Made by a program: the position numbers and the translations under genes. This document shows, one piece after another, positions 23,939 through 36,400 of a stretch of DNA of 64,000 bases. This DNA comes from Brachionus manjavacas (lineage: Eukaryota; Rotifera; Eurotatoria; Ploima; Brachionidae). The stretch covers positions 4,841,501 through 4,905,500 of the forward strand of contig JAHQIY010000007.1 of assembly GCA_019054805.1 (NCBI GenBank), in the 5' to 3' direction. Position 1 is the first letter of the stretch; each line of letters begins with the position of its first letter. The notes under the pieces were generated by a model. It was not told the origin of the DNA. It searched no databases and saw only the letters and a list, made by a program, of their open reading frames with translations.

Positions 23939-24140
23939 AAGTCAAAGTTATTACTTGAACTAAATTTTTTTTTATAATTTACAAACACAAAAATCATAAA
24001 ATGTTAAAAATTAATTTCTATTTCTTACCTCTGATCAAAAAAAATTTAAGATTATGGTTTATTTAGAAATTTATTTCATTAAAAAAAAATTTACATTGAC
24101 TTGACTTGACTTAGGACTTGTGACTTAAAAACAAGTCTGT
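23939..24140. mobile_element. Truncated hAT-type MITE copy
   Basis: It matches the inner part and 3' end of the element at 6978-7312: GTCAAAGTTATTACTTGAAC, AATCATAAAATGTTAAAAAT, TTAAGATTATGGTTTATTTA, and the terminus GTGACTTAAAAACAAGTCTG. The 5' terminal inverted repeat is missing. It abuts a coding-looking stretch at about 23935. Confidence 0.65.
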
Positions 24141-24420
24141 ACTGTGACCTATGATTTAGCTTCAGTAAAATTCTAAAAGTTTTAGTAATTTTAATACTTA
24201 AAAGTATTGTTTTCGTTTCTTCTTCCTCAAATCTTCCTTTCCTAATTTGATCCTTTCTTTTCTGATAACGAAGAAAAAAAAGCAAAGGAAAACAAGGGTA
24301 TTAAAATAGTTCTAGTTTGTTTGGTAAAATATTGAAGGCAAAAATTTATTTTATAATTTTATTAATAAAAAAATATTTTAAATTAAAGCTGAAATAAAAA
24401 AATAAAATTCATCTAGAAAT

Positions 24421-25510
24421 CTAGATTTGAATTCTTCCTTTGCGGTAGCAATATCCGTCACTGGAGCTGGCTCGTGTTTTATCATTAATCGAATAAGTAG
24501 AGAACAAGTGCTTTTTAGACACAATTACTCGGTCTGATTTTTGTCTACAATCTCTAAGACTTGCACTAGTTGGTACGCTGATCAGTTGTCTAGTGGTGAT
24601 TCTTGGTAATTTGGGCACGGATCGTCTATGAGTCTCCAAACCATTCCAAACATCAGATGTCGGCTTGATGTACGATTCAAGATATTGCGTCAAAGATTTT
24701 TGTTCGCTCCTTAGCTCAAATAGTTCCGGGTCTATGCTTGAATCACTTGAACACAGTTCACATGACACATTTGTACAATTTGTTTCATTTAGCTCGGAGA
24801 ACGTGTGGTTCATAAAGTTTTCAAAATTTCGGTAATTACAAACACAGTATCTGCCTTTCCAAATCATTTGACCATGTTTATTTAGGACCATGAGTGTTGG
24901 TACGCCTTTTAAATCGTATTGATCCACTGATGATTTTCGAATATTTTCTGAACTCGAATTATACTGAATATCATTGACAAATGTAACATTTTCATTTAGG
25001 TAACCAGCTTTTTTAATGAGTTCAAAAAGTTCTTTGGGGTCTTCATTTCCGCAATGACAAGCAATAAATTCAAGCTTGTTCGAGTACTGCCTCGAGTACA
25101 TGATAAAAAAATTGAGGATTTTTATTGATGGCAAGCACCATTTAGTCCAAAATAAGACCATTGTTATTCGACCGCTTCTCGATTTACTCTCCATAAAGGT
25201 ATTTTTCAAAGATCTTAAATCTAGTACTTCACATTTAAAGGTTTCTTGTCTTTCTCTTAATTTTCCCAAGTTAATTATTTCTTTAGATGACGAAATCATG
25301 TCTCTTTCTATTGATAATGAGTCTTGGTATGCACAACAGCCTTTTTCTGGCCATCTAAAAACAAATTTAATTATAATTAAGTACTTTTTGGCAAATAAAA
25401 GTTTCAGCTTACGATTTATTTTTAAAATGAGCGCCGTTCAAACAATAAAAGCTAAATGGAAAAAAATTTTCACTGATTAATTCAACAACGTTGGAATTCT
25501 GACTCTCCAT
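24421..25510 (-). CDS. Thioredoxin-fold protein, nucleoredoxin-like, single-Cys WCLPS
   Basis: Two exons, 25510-25413 and 25354-24421, join in phase to 344 codons (343 aa), starting MESQNSNVVELISENFFPF. The middle (about residues 75-215) is a thioredoxin-like fold: strand ITMVLFWTKWCLPS (W105-C106-L-P-S109), then a second strand LEFIACHCG, then the cis-proline segment LKGVPTLMVLNKHGQMIWKG (P185). The active-site motif is CxxS rather than CxxC, so it probably cannot do a full dithiol exchange; glutathionylation or mixed-disulphide roles are possible. Nucleoredoxin-like proteins and TlpA-like folds are the nearest pattern. The C-terminal ~120 residues are Ser/Arg-rich and unrecognised. The neighbouring genes do not explain its role. 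Confidence 0.8.
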
Positions 25511-26165
25511 TTTTTTTCGGTCAGTAAATGCTGTTATAAATATGGAGTGAACTGGTTTTTCCAAGGATAACTTAAAATTAAAAACATTTAATTAGTATTG
25601 ATTAGAATTTTAAATTTAAATATTTTTAAAAAAAATGACTTAGTTGAGAAACTTTATAAATATCTAAAAATTATTTTCTTAAAATTTAAAACATTAAATG
25701 TCACCACAAGAATAAATGAAAATAACTGAATGTAGACTAAATTGGTGCTGGCCAATTTTGAGACCAATATATTTTTTTTTTATAATGATAAATTAATTGT
25801 TTGATTATTTGAATAAACAGATACTTTTTGTTAAATAAAAATTCTGTTAAGAAAATTGAATTTTCGTTAAAAAAAAATAATTTTTAACCAAATTCAAGTT
25901 GAAATTTTCGTTAAATTTTTTTGTTTAATTTTTTTTAAAGAAAAAAAATTCAATGTATTCTTAAATTAATTTTATTAATAACATGAGATTTTTATCAAAA
26001 AAAATTGATAAATTTAATTAATTTTAGATTAAATCCACACTAAATAATGGTTAGAAAATTTTTCCAAGAAACTTATCTACCAAAGTGGTCCTTTTAACGA
26101 TTATGTTTTCCTTGAGCAAAAGTATTAGCATAAAAAAGAATTATTAATAGTAAATTTAAAATAGA
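25511..26165. other. Intergenic, nothing recognised
   Basis: AT-rich DNA upstream of the thioredoxin-fold gene, presumably holding its promoter. No other feature is supported. Confidence 0.4.
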
Positions 26166-26590
26166 TTAAAAGATTTGCGGTGCCTGTATGGTCTCCAATT
26201 CTTAGGTCGTTTGGAATTCAACGCAGAGCTACGAAATTTGTTTCTTCAATTAGAAACAAAGCGTATGAAAGCAGATTGAAGGCTTTGAACATTCCAAATC
26301 TGGTAGAAAGAACAAAAAGAGGTGATCTAATTCTATTATACAAGTTCATACATGGAATACAATTGGTTGAAGAAAGCAACAATTTTAATGTCACAAAAAA
26401 TCAAGGATAAGGTGACTGCTTTAAATATCATGCAGAAATTTCGAGGCTCCAACATAGAGATAACTTTTTTTTCAAAAGAACCGCTAGCATAAGGAACTCA
26501 CTGCCAAATTAATTATTGAAGTCCTAAATGTTAACAGCTTTAAAGCAGGAATTGATTGCTTAATGAGCAGCAATCAACTATATTAATTTC
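26166..26590 (+). mobile_element. LINE relic, C-terminal fragment
   Basis: The plus strand reads VWSPILRSFGIQRRATKFVS, then KAYESRLKALNIPNLVERTK, then RGDLILLYKFIHG and, after a shift, RDNFFFKRTASIRNSLPN. This is the C-terminal end of a Jockey/CR1-like LINE polyprotein. It is a 5'-truncated dead copy. Confidence 0.8.
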
Positions 26591-27435
26591 TATTTTTATA
26601 AATTTTTGTGACTTTAGTTTTTTTAGATAAACTTCTGATTATTATTTTTAATTCAGATATCAATATATATATTTGTTTTACTAATTTAAAATTATCATAA
26701 AAACTATAACAGATTTGGTGAAAAGTCAAATTTAAAGTAAAGTAAGACTTGGAAAATCATTCTCAAAAACTTTTTTTTACCATTTCCTTTTTTTTTTAGA
26801 ATGAATATTTATTATGTCTATTTTTAGACCTAGTAATCTAAATATTAAACACTGAAACGTGACAAAAAAGTTAAGTAATTTTATTTTAACTTTACTTTGA
26901 CAAATATATAAAAACAGTTAGACAGATTATTATTTTAATAAAAATAAATAACTTTAAGTGTCAATTCTATTGTTTTTAGTAATAAAAAAAGAGAATAATA
27001 CTTATTGAAACAGCGATAAACAAAATATTGAAGCATAATACACAAAATGAATATTTAAAATAGAATAAATTTAAAAATAAAATGATGAAATTAAAGAACT
27101 GGTCACTCTTAAACATAAGTTTTTTTAAACTTAAAAATCACAGGAAAAATCGATGAATTTTTCCGGATAATTTTAAAATATTAAACAAATTTCAGTAAAA
27201 GTCGAACGTATAAATTTAAAATTTAAGTCTAATCAATAATTTTAAGCTAAAAAAAAATTTTGTAAAAAAACTTAAGATTTAACATTACATGCAAAAGAAA
27301 AGCTAAAGAAATTTAATCAAGTTATGGACCAACTATAATGAGATTTATTAAAATTTTCCTATAAGAACTCTAAATATATTTATTTTAACACTGATTTATT
27401 AAATCAAAAATTCAATTTTTGTGTGTTGAAAAAAG
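26591..27435. other. Intergenic, nothing recognised
   Basis: AT-rich DNA downstream of the last visible exon of the large minus-strand gene. If that gene used the GTAAATG donor at about 27463, a further exon should lie here or beyond. I could not find one. Confidence 0.4.
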
Positions 27436-30400
27436 CTAAAAACAGCTTTGACATGCATCATTTACCTTTATTCTGACACTCCTTGCACTTGCATTTAGAT
27501 CTGAACCGTACTGTTTTCCATTAACATAGATTCTGAAGCCCAATAATCTGACAATCTGATTTGGTTGGTAACATGACCATGCTAGGTTGGCAACAATAAA
27601 TCCAGTATAATTAGCTAACAACTTTAAGCAATCATTGAGAGCCTCTTCTAGATGTCTCAAATTAGCCATCGATTTCGGCAAATTAGCTTTTTCAGCCTTA
27701 GAAAAAGTGACTATTCTTAGCAAACGATCCCGTTTGTTTATTAAGTTGCTGGCTATTTTATCTAGTTTTTTCCTCTCTGCTAGTCCAAGGACTTGAATTT
27801 GAAGATTTGGCGCCTCTGGTTTTTGCCCAATGTCAACATAAATAGGATTGGAGCAAACTGATTCTAAAGAACCATGCACTGTAATTTCCAAGTGAATTTT
27901 ATGTCGACCAACATCCAAATTAGAAAATTCACACTCCCTTATCGACTCATCAAACGGACCTTGAATTTGAACACGACCTGAATGCTCATTCTCGGAGATT
28001 ACCCTAAAATATGATATTTTGGCTCCTCCGCTAATAACTGGTTCGTCCCAAGTTATTCTCAATAAATTGTTTTCATTCTCTATTGACTGAAGTTTTGGTA
28101 CTTTAATGCCGGGTAAAGTGACTCTCAAAGGATCTGACAAAGAACTTGCCAAAGACTCGTCTGTACTCAAAGCCTAATAAAGATTATTCAGAAAATTAAA
28201 AAAAAATTATTTCAGAAGAAAATTGAAGCTTACTTGAACTTGGAAGACGTAATCTTCGCATGCAGAGCCCCTTGTCCAAGTAAATGTATTTTGATCAGCT
28301 GAAAGGACTGCTTCGACTTTACCATTTACATAAAGCTTGTATGCTACTACTTGAGACTCTCCATAAGTCATTGGTGGTTTCCACTCTATCGTTATGTATT
28401 TGTGATTGCATGCTCTTAAATTTTAAATTTTTTTTAATGCTTATTTATTAGAAAAATTATTTTTGCAGGCTAAAACTTATTATTATTATTATGTTATTTT
28501 TTTGTTTTTGATCATTTATAATATTTTTTTTACCTCAGTTTAATATTGGGCTTATCAGGAGCAGCATTCATTTGTAGGATTATATTTTTAGAGCGTTTGA
28601 CCAAAGTGTTTGTATCTTTAATAGCAAAGACTTTTATGCAGTACAACATTGCACTTCCTAGTCTCTTGATTCTGTATGAAGTAACATTTGGTGGACATCT
28701 GTGCTCATTGTATTGATTGGAATTCAAGCAATGCCATTGTATTTTATATTCATTTATTGAATTGCTATCTTTTACATAGCTTGACCAGTCGATATCGATA
28801 TAATCCTGGCCCATTTTTGTAATTTTTACCGGAATACATGACTTAGGCTCGAAATATTCTGAGTTGTTTTCTCCCTCATAATGTTTTCTCAATTCGACTT
28901 CTTGATTAGATCCAACAAAAATTTCTTTTTGACGCATTGATACCGATTCGACTGGCTGAGTCGACTTAGACAGACTGGTGCTGATGTGTAGACTATTGGA
29001 CATTTCTGAATGCTCATAATCATCTGAAGAGCTCAATGCTTGAATATTAATTTTATAAATGCGGTTCATTTTTAGCGGAATGTTTGCTATTTGGATTTGT
29101 TTGTCAATTTTGCCACCGATTTTTGTGTCATTGAGATACAATTGAAAGCCATCGATCTGATTATTTTGGTAAACTCGAGGCTCGCACCAATGTACCGCTA
29201 TTGAATTTTCTTTTTTTTCCTTCAGCCAAATGAATGGCGGATCAGGAGAGCCTGGAATCTCTAAAAAAAGTCTATCAGTAGTAAATAATAATTTGGAACT
29301 ATCCGACACAACTTCCAGACCAAGCTCGTATATGCATTTAGATTTGGTGACGGGGATGAAACAATGAGTAAGAGATGGATCAAAACTTTTTCTTCTAGAT
29401 AAACTCTCTTCCACTGATAACCAATTTACATTAAGTTGACCAATATTGGTTACTCTGGGTATATCCCAATCAAGTCGAATACGACCTATTGAATTAGGCT
29501 CGTTTGTTTCCATTATTTTTTCAAATTTCCCCTTCAAACTTATCAGATAGGTTTCACCATTATCAGCAAATGTTGTGACCTGAAGTGGATCTGAAAATGA
29601 CTCATCAATTTCAGAAACATCGATTTCATCTTCATTAATTTCGTTTGATCTCTTAAAAAATAAGTTTTTTCTTATTAAATTAAGTAAAAGCCAAGTAGTT
29701 GTAGATTTGTTCTATTTGAAAAATATGAGGCAAATACAATTGCTCAACTGTTAATGAACTTAGCAAAGGTTTTTTTGGTATTAAAAAAATCTTCTACTCA
29801 AGGAACTATGGGTGCAAAATAATTATAAAAAAATAAAAAAAACTTGGGATATGCCAAAATAATTGGAAATATTCATTGAAAATATAGACCATAGAAGACA
29901 TCTTTGCAAGCCTGTTTGCTTATTATTATTATTATTATTAAAATGAGAAACTTCAATTCAAATATCGCGTTTCTATCAAAAGTTTAAGTTAAAAGCTAAA
30001 ATTTATTTAATTAGTTCTAATAATTAAAGTAATTTATTTTATCTAAATTTTTTATATAATATCTTTTATTATTATTTTTTATCGAACCCTCTTTAATGCG
30101 GAAATAACAAATGAATAAATGAAACCTTTAATATCAGTTAAGGGAGTTTTTATTAAAATAAAGATAGTGATTACTCTAATGAATCATATTGCAAGTCAAT
30201 GTGGTTCTAACGAAGATAAGAGATAACAGTTATACCATGTAAATGATCATAGGTTTGATTAAATTCCAAAAATTATAAGTCATTAGTTATAATATTACAA
30301 AAAACTATTTTAAAAAAATGAATGTGCGGATTGAACAAGAGGCATATATTCGATTTCACAAATAAAAAATATAGAGATTGTCGCTCACATTAATTAAAAT

Positions 30401-33400
30401 TAAAATTTTCAAATATTTAATTATTTTGAGTAATCTTAAACTATATTTAAAAAAATTTAAAATTTACTATTCTGGCTTTCAAATTAAAAATGAAGCAATT
30501 TTTCTAATCTTAAAAAAAAAAAAATTTTAAATTTACTTATAAATTTAATTATTTTAAAAATTAAATTACTTTGTTAGAAAAATTTTAATTTCAAAACTTA
30601 AAATGGTTGCTCTAATCTTAACCGTAGAAGTAGAAGAAGTATCAAAAAATTTATTCTAACTTTATTCGCACTATTCTAAATCCTTTTATATTTAGATAAT
30701 AATTTTAAAATTTGATTTTATTATTTTATTCAAATTACTAATATTTTTTAACTTTTTGAAAATTTTCTTTGTTTTCTAATAAAATAAGTGGATCGGGAAA
30801 AATGATATAAAGAATGCTCGGTTCTTCTTGTATTAAAAATGTTTATTCACTTATTTGAAAGTTCATTTACAATATTTACTTGGCATTGGCTTAAAATCTC
30901 GAACTTGGTTTTAAGCACAACTTTATTTAAAATTATTTACCTCAAAAGATGGAATTAAACACGTCTGAGCTATGACAACAATATTGTATGTAGTTTGAGG
31001 TTTACATTTTGTCAAGATACAAAAATTTTCATGTGGGGCTACTGAGCGTTGTCTGATACCATTGACTTCAATTCGGTAACCGATCAAATGTCTAAATAGG
31101 AACATATTTTCATCCAAATTATCAGGATCCTTGTGTTCGGAGTACATACATGGTTTAGCCCAGAAAATTTCAATAGAATCGCTGGTGTAACCATTGAGGT
31201 TTACAATAACAGGCTCACATGGTGCAGGTACCCGAAATACCAGAGCTTCGGAGCAAACATTGGTACATCTGGAATTTTTGATATCTTTATAGTGATTTTC
31301 ACCTGATTCAATCACTGAATCGGATTCTATATTCAATTTAATCATAACAACTGCCTCGATCCATATTTTATATTTGCTTCCAATTTTTATATTTTCTAAC
31401 TTAAAATTTCTAACATTGCATGGGAGTGGTATCTGAACAGCCATTTTCTCTTCACTTATTTCCTGATAGCACAAAATTTGGCTAATAAATTTGTTTGTTC
31501 CGTAAACCCTAGCGGATTTCCAGCATATATCTAAGCATGAGTCCAGAGTTAATTTGCATTTAACTGCGCTTGCCGGGTCTGTGCCCGAAGTCATAGCTTC
31601 GATAGACGCACTTGGCAACCATGGCATCGACTCAAGCACCAGTTTGGGCAATTGTTTCAACTCTTTAATTTTGTGGTTTATAAAATATTCCTCGCTTATT
31701 GCAGTTACACTTATTTTATATCTGGATTTCTCAGACAGATTGTCTATTATGCAGCTCTTTTTATCTGGCGTTAATTCTTTAAAAAGATGAAGAGATTTTT
31801 TTGAATCAATTGAGTGACAATCAATTCGAATAGCTTCAAAAAAATATTTAATGAAATTGATTAATTCCATTTTTTGATAGAAAATATTTTTTTTAATTAC
31901 CAATTATTTCTGAACCATGATCAACGGGAGGATCCCAAGATACCTTTATGGCATGGCATGTTGTTGATATTACGGCTAAGTTTGTTGGTGGATCTGGAGG
32001 ACTCGCAGTTTGAAATTGTAGGAGGTTAGATTTAGAATAATTGATAAATCTATATTCTTTTTTAGATTTTGACTTGGAAGATTCCAAGCGTTTGGTTTCT
32101 TTACGTGATTCTACTTGAATAGTGTACAGTTGAGTTGGCTTCAAATTGTTTAGATGAACAAAGTCCTCTATTATTAAATTTGATTTGAGAAATTTTCAAA
32201 TTAATTTATTTTTATTTTATTTATAGGATCTTGAGAAAACTATTCAAAAAAGTGCTCTCTATTGATGTTTGGATCTATTCTGTTATCTTTAGCTAATTAA
32301 TTTCAGAAAAGAAAGTAAAAAAAACATGTGAATATACATTATGTGACAAATGGTTATTACATTTTCCAAAAAAAAATTTGTTTTATTAATAAAAAATTTA
32401 ACAAAAATACGAACGAGCTCTTTTAATGAATTTAAATCATTCGATTGTTTTTCTGGTTATCTTTTTTGAAAATTGAAGTATTTTTTTTTCGATATTTTAA
32501 AAGAATTTTGTTTAAAAATTTTCTTTAAATAAATATTTTTTTGCAAAATAAACAAGGATTGGTGCTAATTCATTGATTTATACTATTTTTTTATATTTTG
32601 GATTTTTAGATTTTTAATAACTTTTTTAAATTAATTAAAAGCCTTTCGTAGATGAACTTAGATAAATATTATTTAAATTTTAATTCAATTTATTATATTG
32701 ATTTCGACCATAATAGTTGCGAAAAGCTATCTCGAATGCTAACGCTTACAATCAGATGAACTAGTAACTAACTCAAGTAATGATGATAAGTACGAAGATT
32801 ATCTAGATATAACAATCAATAATCAAAATATTTTCAATATCAAGAAACTTGAAAATTTGTCCAATTTTCAACTTTTAAAGTTTCTGATTTGCTTTATTAA
32901 ATAGAATAAAATTTAAAATTTTTAAATTTCACAGTATCTTTAATTAAGTAATAAATTAAGTAATTTTTAAGAAATTCTGCTCATTATTTTTGCTGAACCG
33001 AATTCCTTAATCCAGGGCTACGCCCTGGACCCATTTGCCCCTATTGTCAATTTAGGTTTTTTTTTAAATAGATTAAAAATTTTTTTGTTTTAAAAATTTT
33101 TGTTAATAAACCGGATTTTTTGACTGTATTCAATACTCAAAAAATGCAACAAATTCTAATTCGCTTTATGTTTTATCCAAATCATTTATTATTTTTTCAT
33201 TTTATATATTTTAGTAAATAAAATTTATTTAATTAAAAACAATTATCATTAATTTTTTTGAATAGCTGAATATTTGAATTGGTTAAGAAAATTAATTAAA
33301 ATTATTTAATTATTTAATTTATGTTTATATTTTTTAAAAACACGATTAAGCAAAAATTTTGTTATTTTAAAAATTTTAAATGACTCTATGTGAAGAATTA

Positions 33401-36400
33401 ATTTCTAGTTAAATCAATTTACTTTGACTGAATTTTAAAATTTACAAAAATCTTAGCAAAAGATCCATATAATTTTATTTTAAATTTTCACTTACTTTCA
33501 GTTTTTATGGTTTTTGTATTTCTGTCACTTGGATTTGTTCCTGGCCAATAACTCAAAAGAAAATAATCAGGTTCAACAAAATTTTCGTTCATTTTGCCTT
33601 AAAATTTAAAATTTTTAGTGCCTAGAAAATTTTTATAGATATTGCTTCACATAAAAAAACTCGAATATAAACTCCCTAAACATGCATAACTAAACTTGCT
33701 CATGCTAATACACCAAAAGATAATATATCCTTCCCTTACCAAACTTAGCTTCGCCTAAAATGACGCATTAAAGTCTAGTTGTTAAAAATATTTTTTAATT
33801 ATTTTTTAAACTTACTTGTTTGAAAAGCGACGATAGCCGAAAAGCCAGTTACTTTTTCTGTCCAAATTTTAACTACTGGCTTGACCAAATTAGAGTATTT
33901 AACAGTTAAAATGGAACTTATCTTGCATGCAGGGTAATCCGAGTGCACAGCAGAAGCATTTACTGTTGGATTAAAAAGCTCTTGTCGTTGTGGTTGATCC
34001 ATAGAATAATCGGGATGTTTCTCAATAGATGTGTATTTTCCAACTGGATGATTTGTAAGTGAGATCAATTGAAACTCTGCAGTTTCGCCTAGTTCCATAT
34101 CTGTTACTTTAAATGAAGACTGATCACTCGGAATTATATGACCGTGACAACGACCATTTTTGACTACCTGAAAACCAGACAGGACAGCATCACCATATTG
34201 CTGGGGAAATGACCAGGAAAGCTCTACTCCGTCTGTGCTTATCGATGCTAGTCGAAGTTGAACTGCATCAGGTGGAGCGGTCGGTGTAACTGAAAGTTTA
34301 TTTGAAGGCTGACTACCAACTATGCAGCATACCTGTTTTTCATCAGTAGGATGCTTTAAAGTTTGGCCACAATATGCCTATTGAAAAATAAAAATGTTTA
34401 TTTTTTAAAGCTGGTTAATTGTGTGACCAATTGATACTTTTGGGATTCGGTTTTTAAAAAACAGGGCATACAGAAAAGGAATTATTGTTAATTTTTTCAA
34501 GAAGTCAAAAGTTGTTCCATCAAAAGTAAAGTTTGCTGAAACTTAAATTTAACCCAATTTAAGTTTTCAATTTTTTCTTGGGTAAAAATAGTCAAATGGA
34601 TGGTGCTGGTATAATGGATACCAAAGAGGGTGATATACCTAAATTTTGGCTGAAACAAATCTCTGTTCATGTTGCAGAGTTTTTGCAGAATGTTCAAAAT
34701 AATGCAACAATGGTAGTAGCACCTTAATTCATTCACATTTCTAATTTTCAAATTATGAAAAATATTTTGAGATTTTTTCCTTTTTCAGGGTTTTCTTAGT
34801 TGGACACTTTTTTGTCAGATTTTGTGGGGTCTAAATACAAGAAACTAAAAGTGCTCGTAAAATTTTTTAAGAATGTTGTCTAATTTGAAAAAATTAATTG
34901 TAAAAAAAGGAATTAAGAGAAAAAACAAAAATATCCAAAAAATCTGGGAAAGTTTCCTTTTAGACTCCTTAAATTAATACAAAAATAAGTCAAAAATTTA
35001 GATTATAATTTAATAAATAGTAAAAACTAACTGATGACTAAATCGAAAAATTGGAAAAATAATTAAATAGATTTTAAGACCAAGGAGTCTGAAAATTAGG
35101 TAAAAACCATCCGAGAAATTTTCAGTGTTTTCCTTAATTAATTTTTTTAAATAAATAATTAAAATTATTTAAAATTTGAAAATTTTTTTTGAAATCGTCA
35201 GAAATGAAAAATATTTATCAAAAATTTTTAAAATAAATCTCATAAAAAAAATTTAATATCAACAATATTTTGCTGATTAAGATTTAAGGGAATTAAATTT
35301 AACTTTAAAAGTTAAAGTTGGATTTAACCAATATGACCAGTTGATCACATAATCGATTAGTAAAATTTTAAATAAAAAATTACATAGACTTCAACGTCAT
35401 AGAATTTTCCCTCAATAAGATCACAAATCATGTAAGAGTAAGAGCTTGAATTTGTAGAGAACATTTCTCCGTAAAATTTTTTATTAACCATAATCCTAAA
35501 AAACGTAAAAATAAAAAATTTAAAAAAAATTTGAAAAATTTTCTAAGAAAAATTTTTTTTTAATTTACTTGTACGAAACAATGCGATCGAACTTCTGATT
35601 AGACTTTGGCTCGACAGGCTTCCATCCGATTGTTGCTGAATTCGGTCTAACAGATGGCAATTGAGAGATCAACGGCTGTGTTGGTCTAAGTGGACATACC
35701 AATGTGATTGGATTTGATGGTTTGCTTTGTGGCACTGCTGAATTGGTCAAAGTAACTATTTGAATTGAATACTGTTTACCCGGTTGCATATCTTTAAGCA
35801 AAAACTGGTTTATATCTTTTTGGAATAATTGGCCAAGTTCCGAGTTCACTATTAGCCGGTAACCAGTTACAAATTCTGGTCGTGGATATGATTCGGTATT
35901 CCATTCGATCATTGCTGTTTGTTCATCAACTGAATTCACTCTCAATTTGGGAGGATGTGGTGGTCCTAGTGGAGTGTAAAACAATGTTTTTGATGAGCGA
36001 ACATATTCTCTTATTTCATTGGTACCAACCAGCTTGTAAACCGCGTTTACAGTAATCCTTTGATAAATTTGGTAAAATTTAGATTTTTTAACTTTTAAAA
36101 TGGTTAAACCAGAATTTTTTTTAAAGCAATCAACGAAAGTTTTTTTTTACGAAAAAGTCAATGCCAGTTAAAACAGAATAAGGTTTGAATTAAAGCAAAT
36201 AGGTGAATAATTTTAATTATTAAAACTTTAGTGGTATTTTAATAAAAAGAGAATTCACAGATAACTTCATAAACTCCTGAAAATTTAACTTTTCTAATTT
36301 TATTCCTATAAAATTATTAATTTTTAACTTAATTTTTAAAAAATAAACTGATATTAATTTTTTTTTAATAAACCAAACATATTCAAAAAAATTGAGAAAA

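Noticed and set aside
34497-34751. 84-codon minus-strand frame between FN3 exons
   Set aside because: It lies within the intron, carries no FN3 pattern and has no splice phase compatible with the flanking exons.
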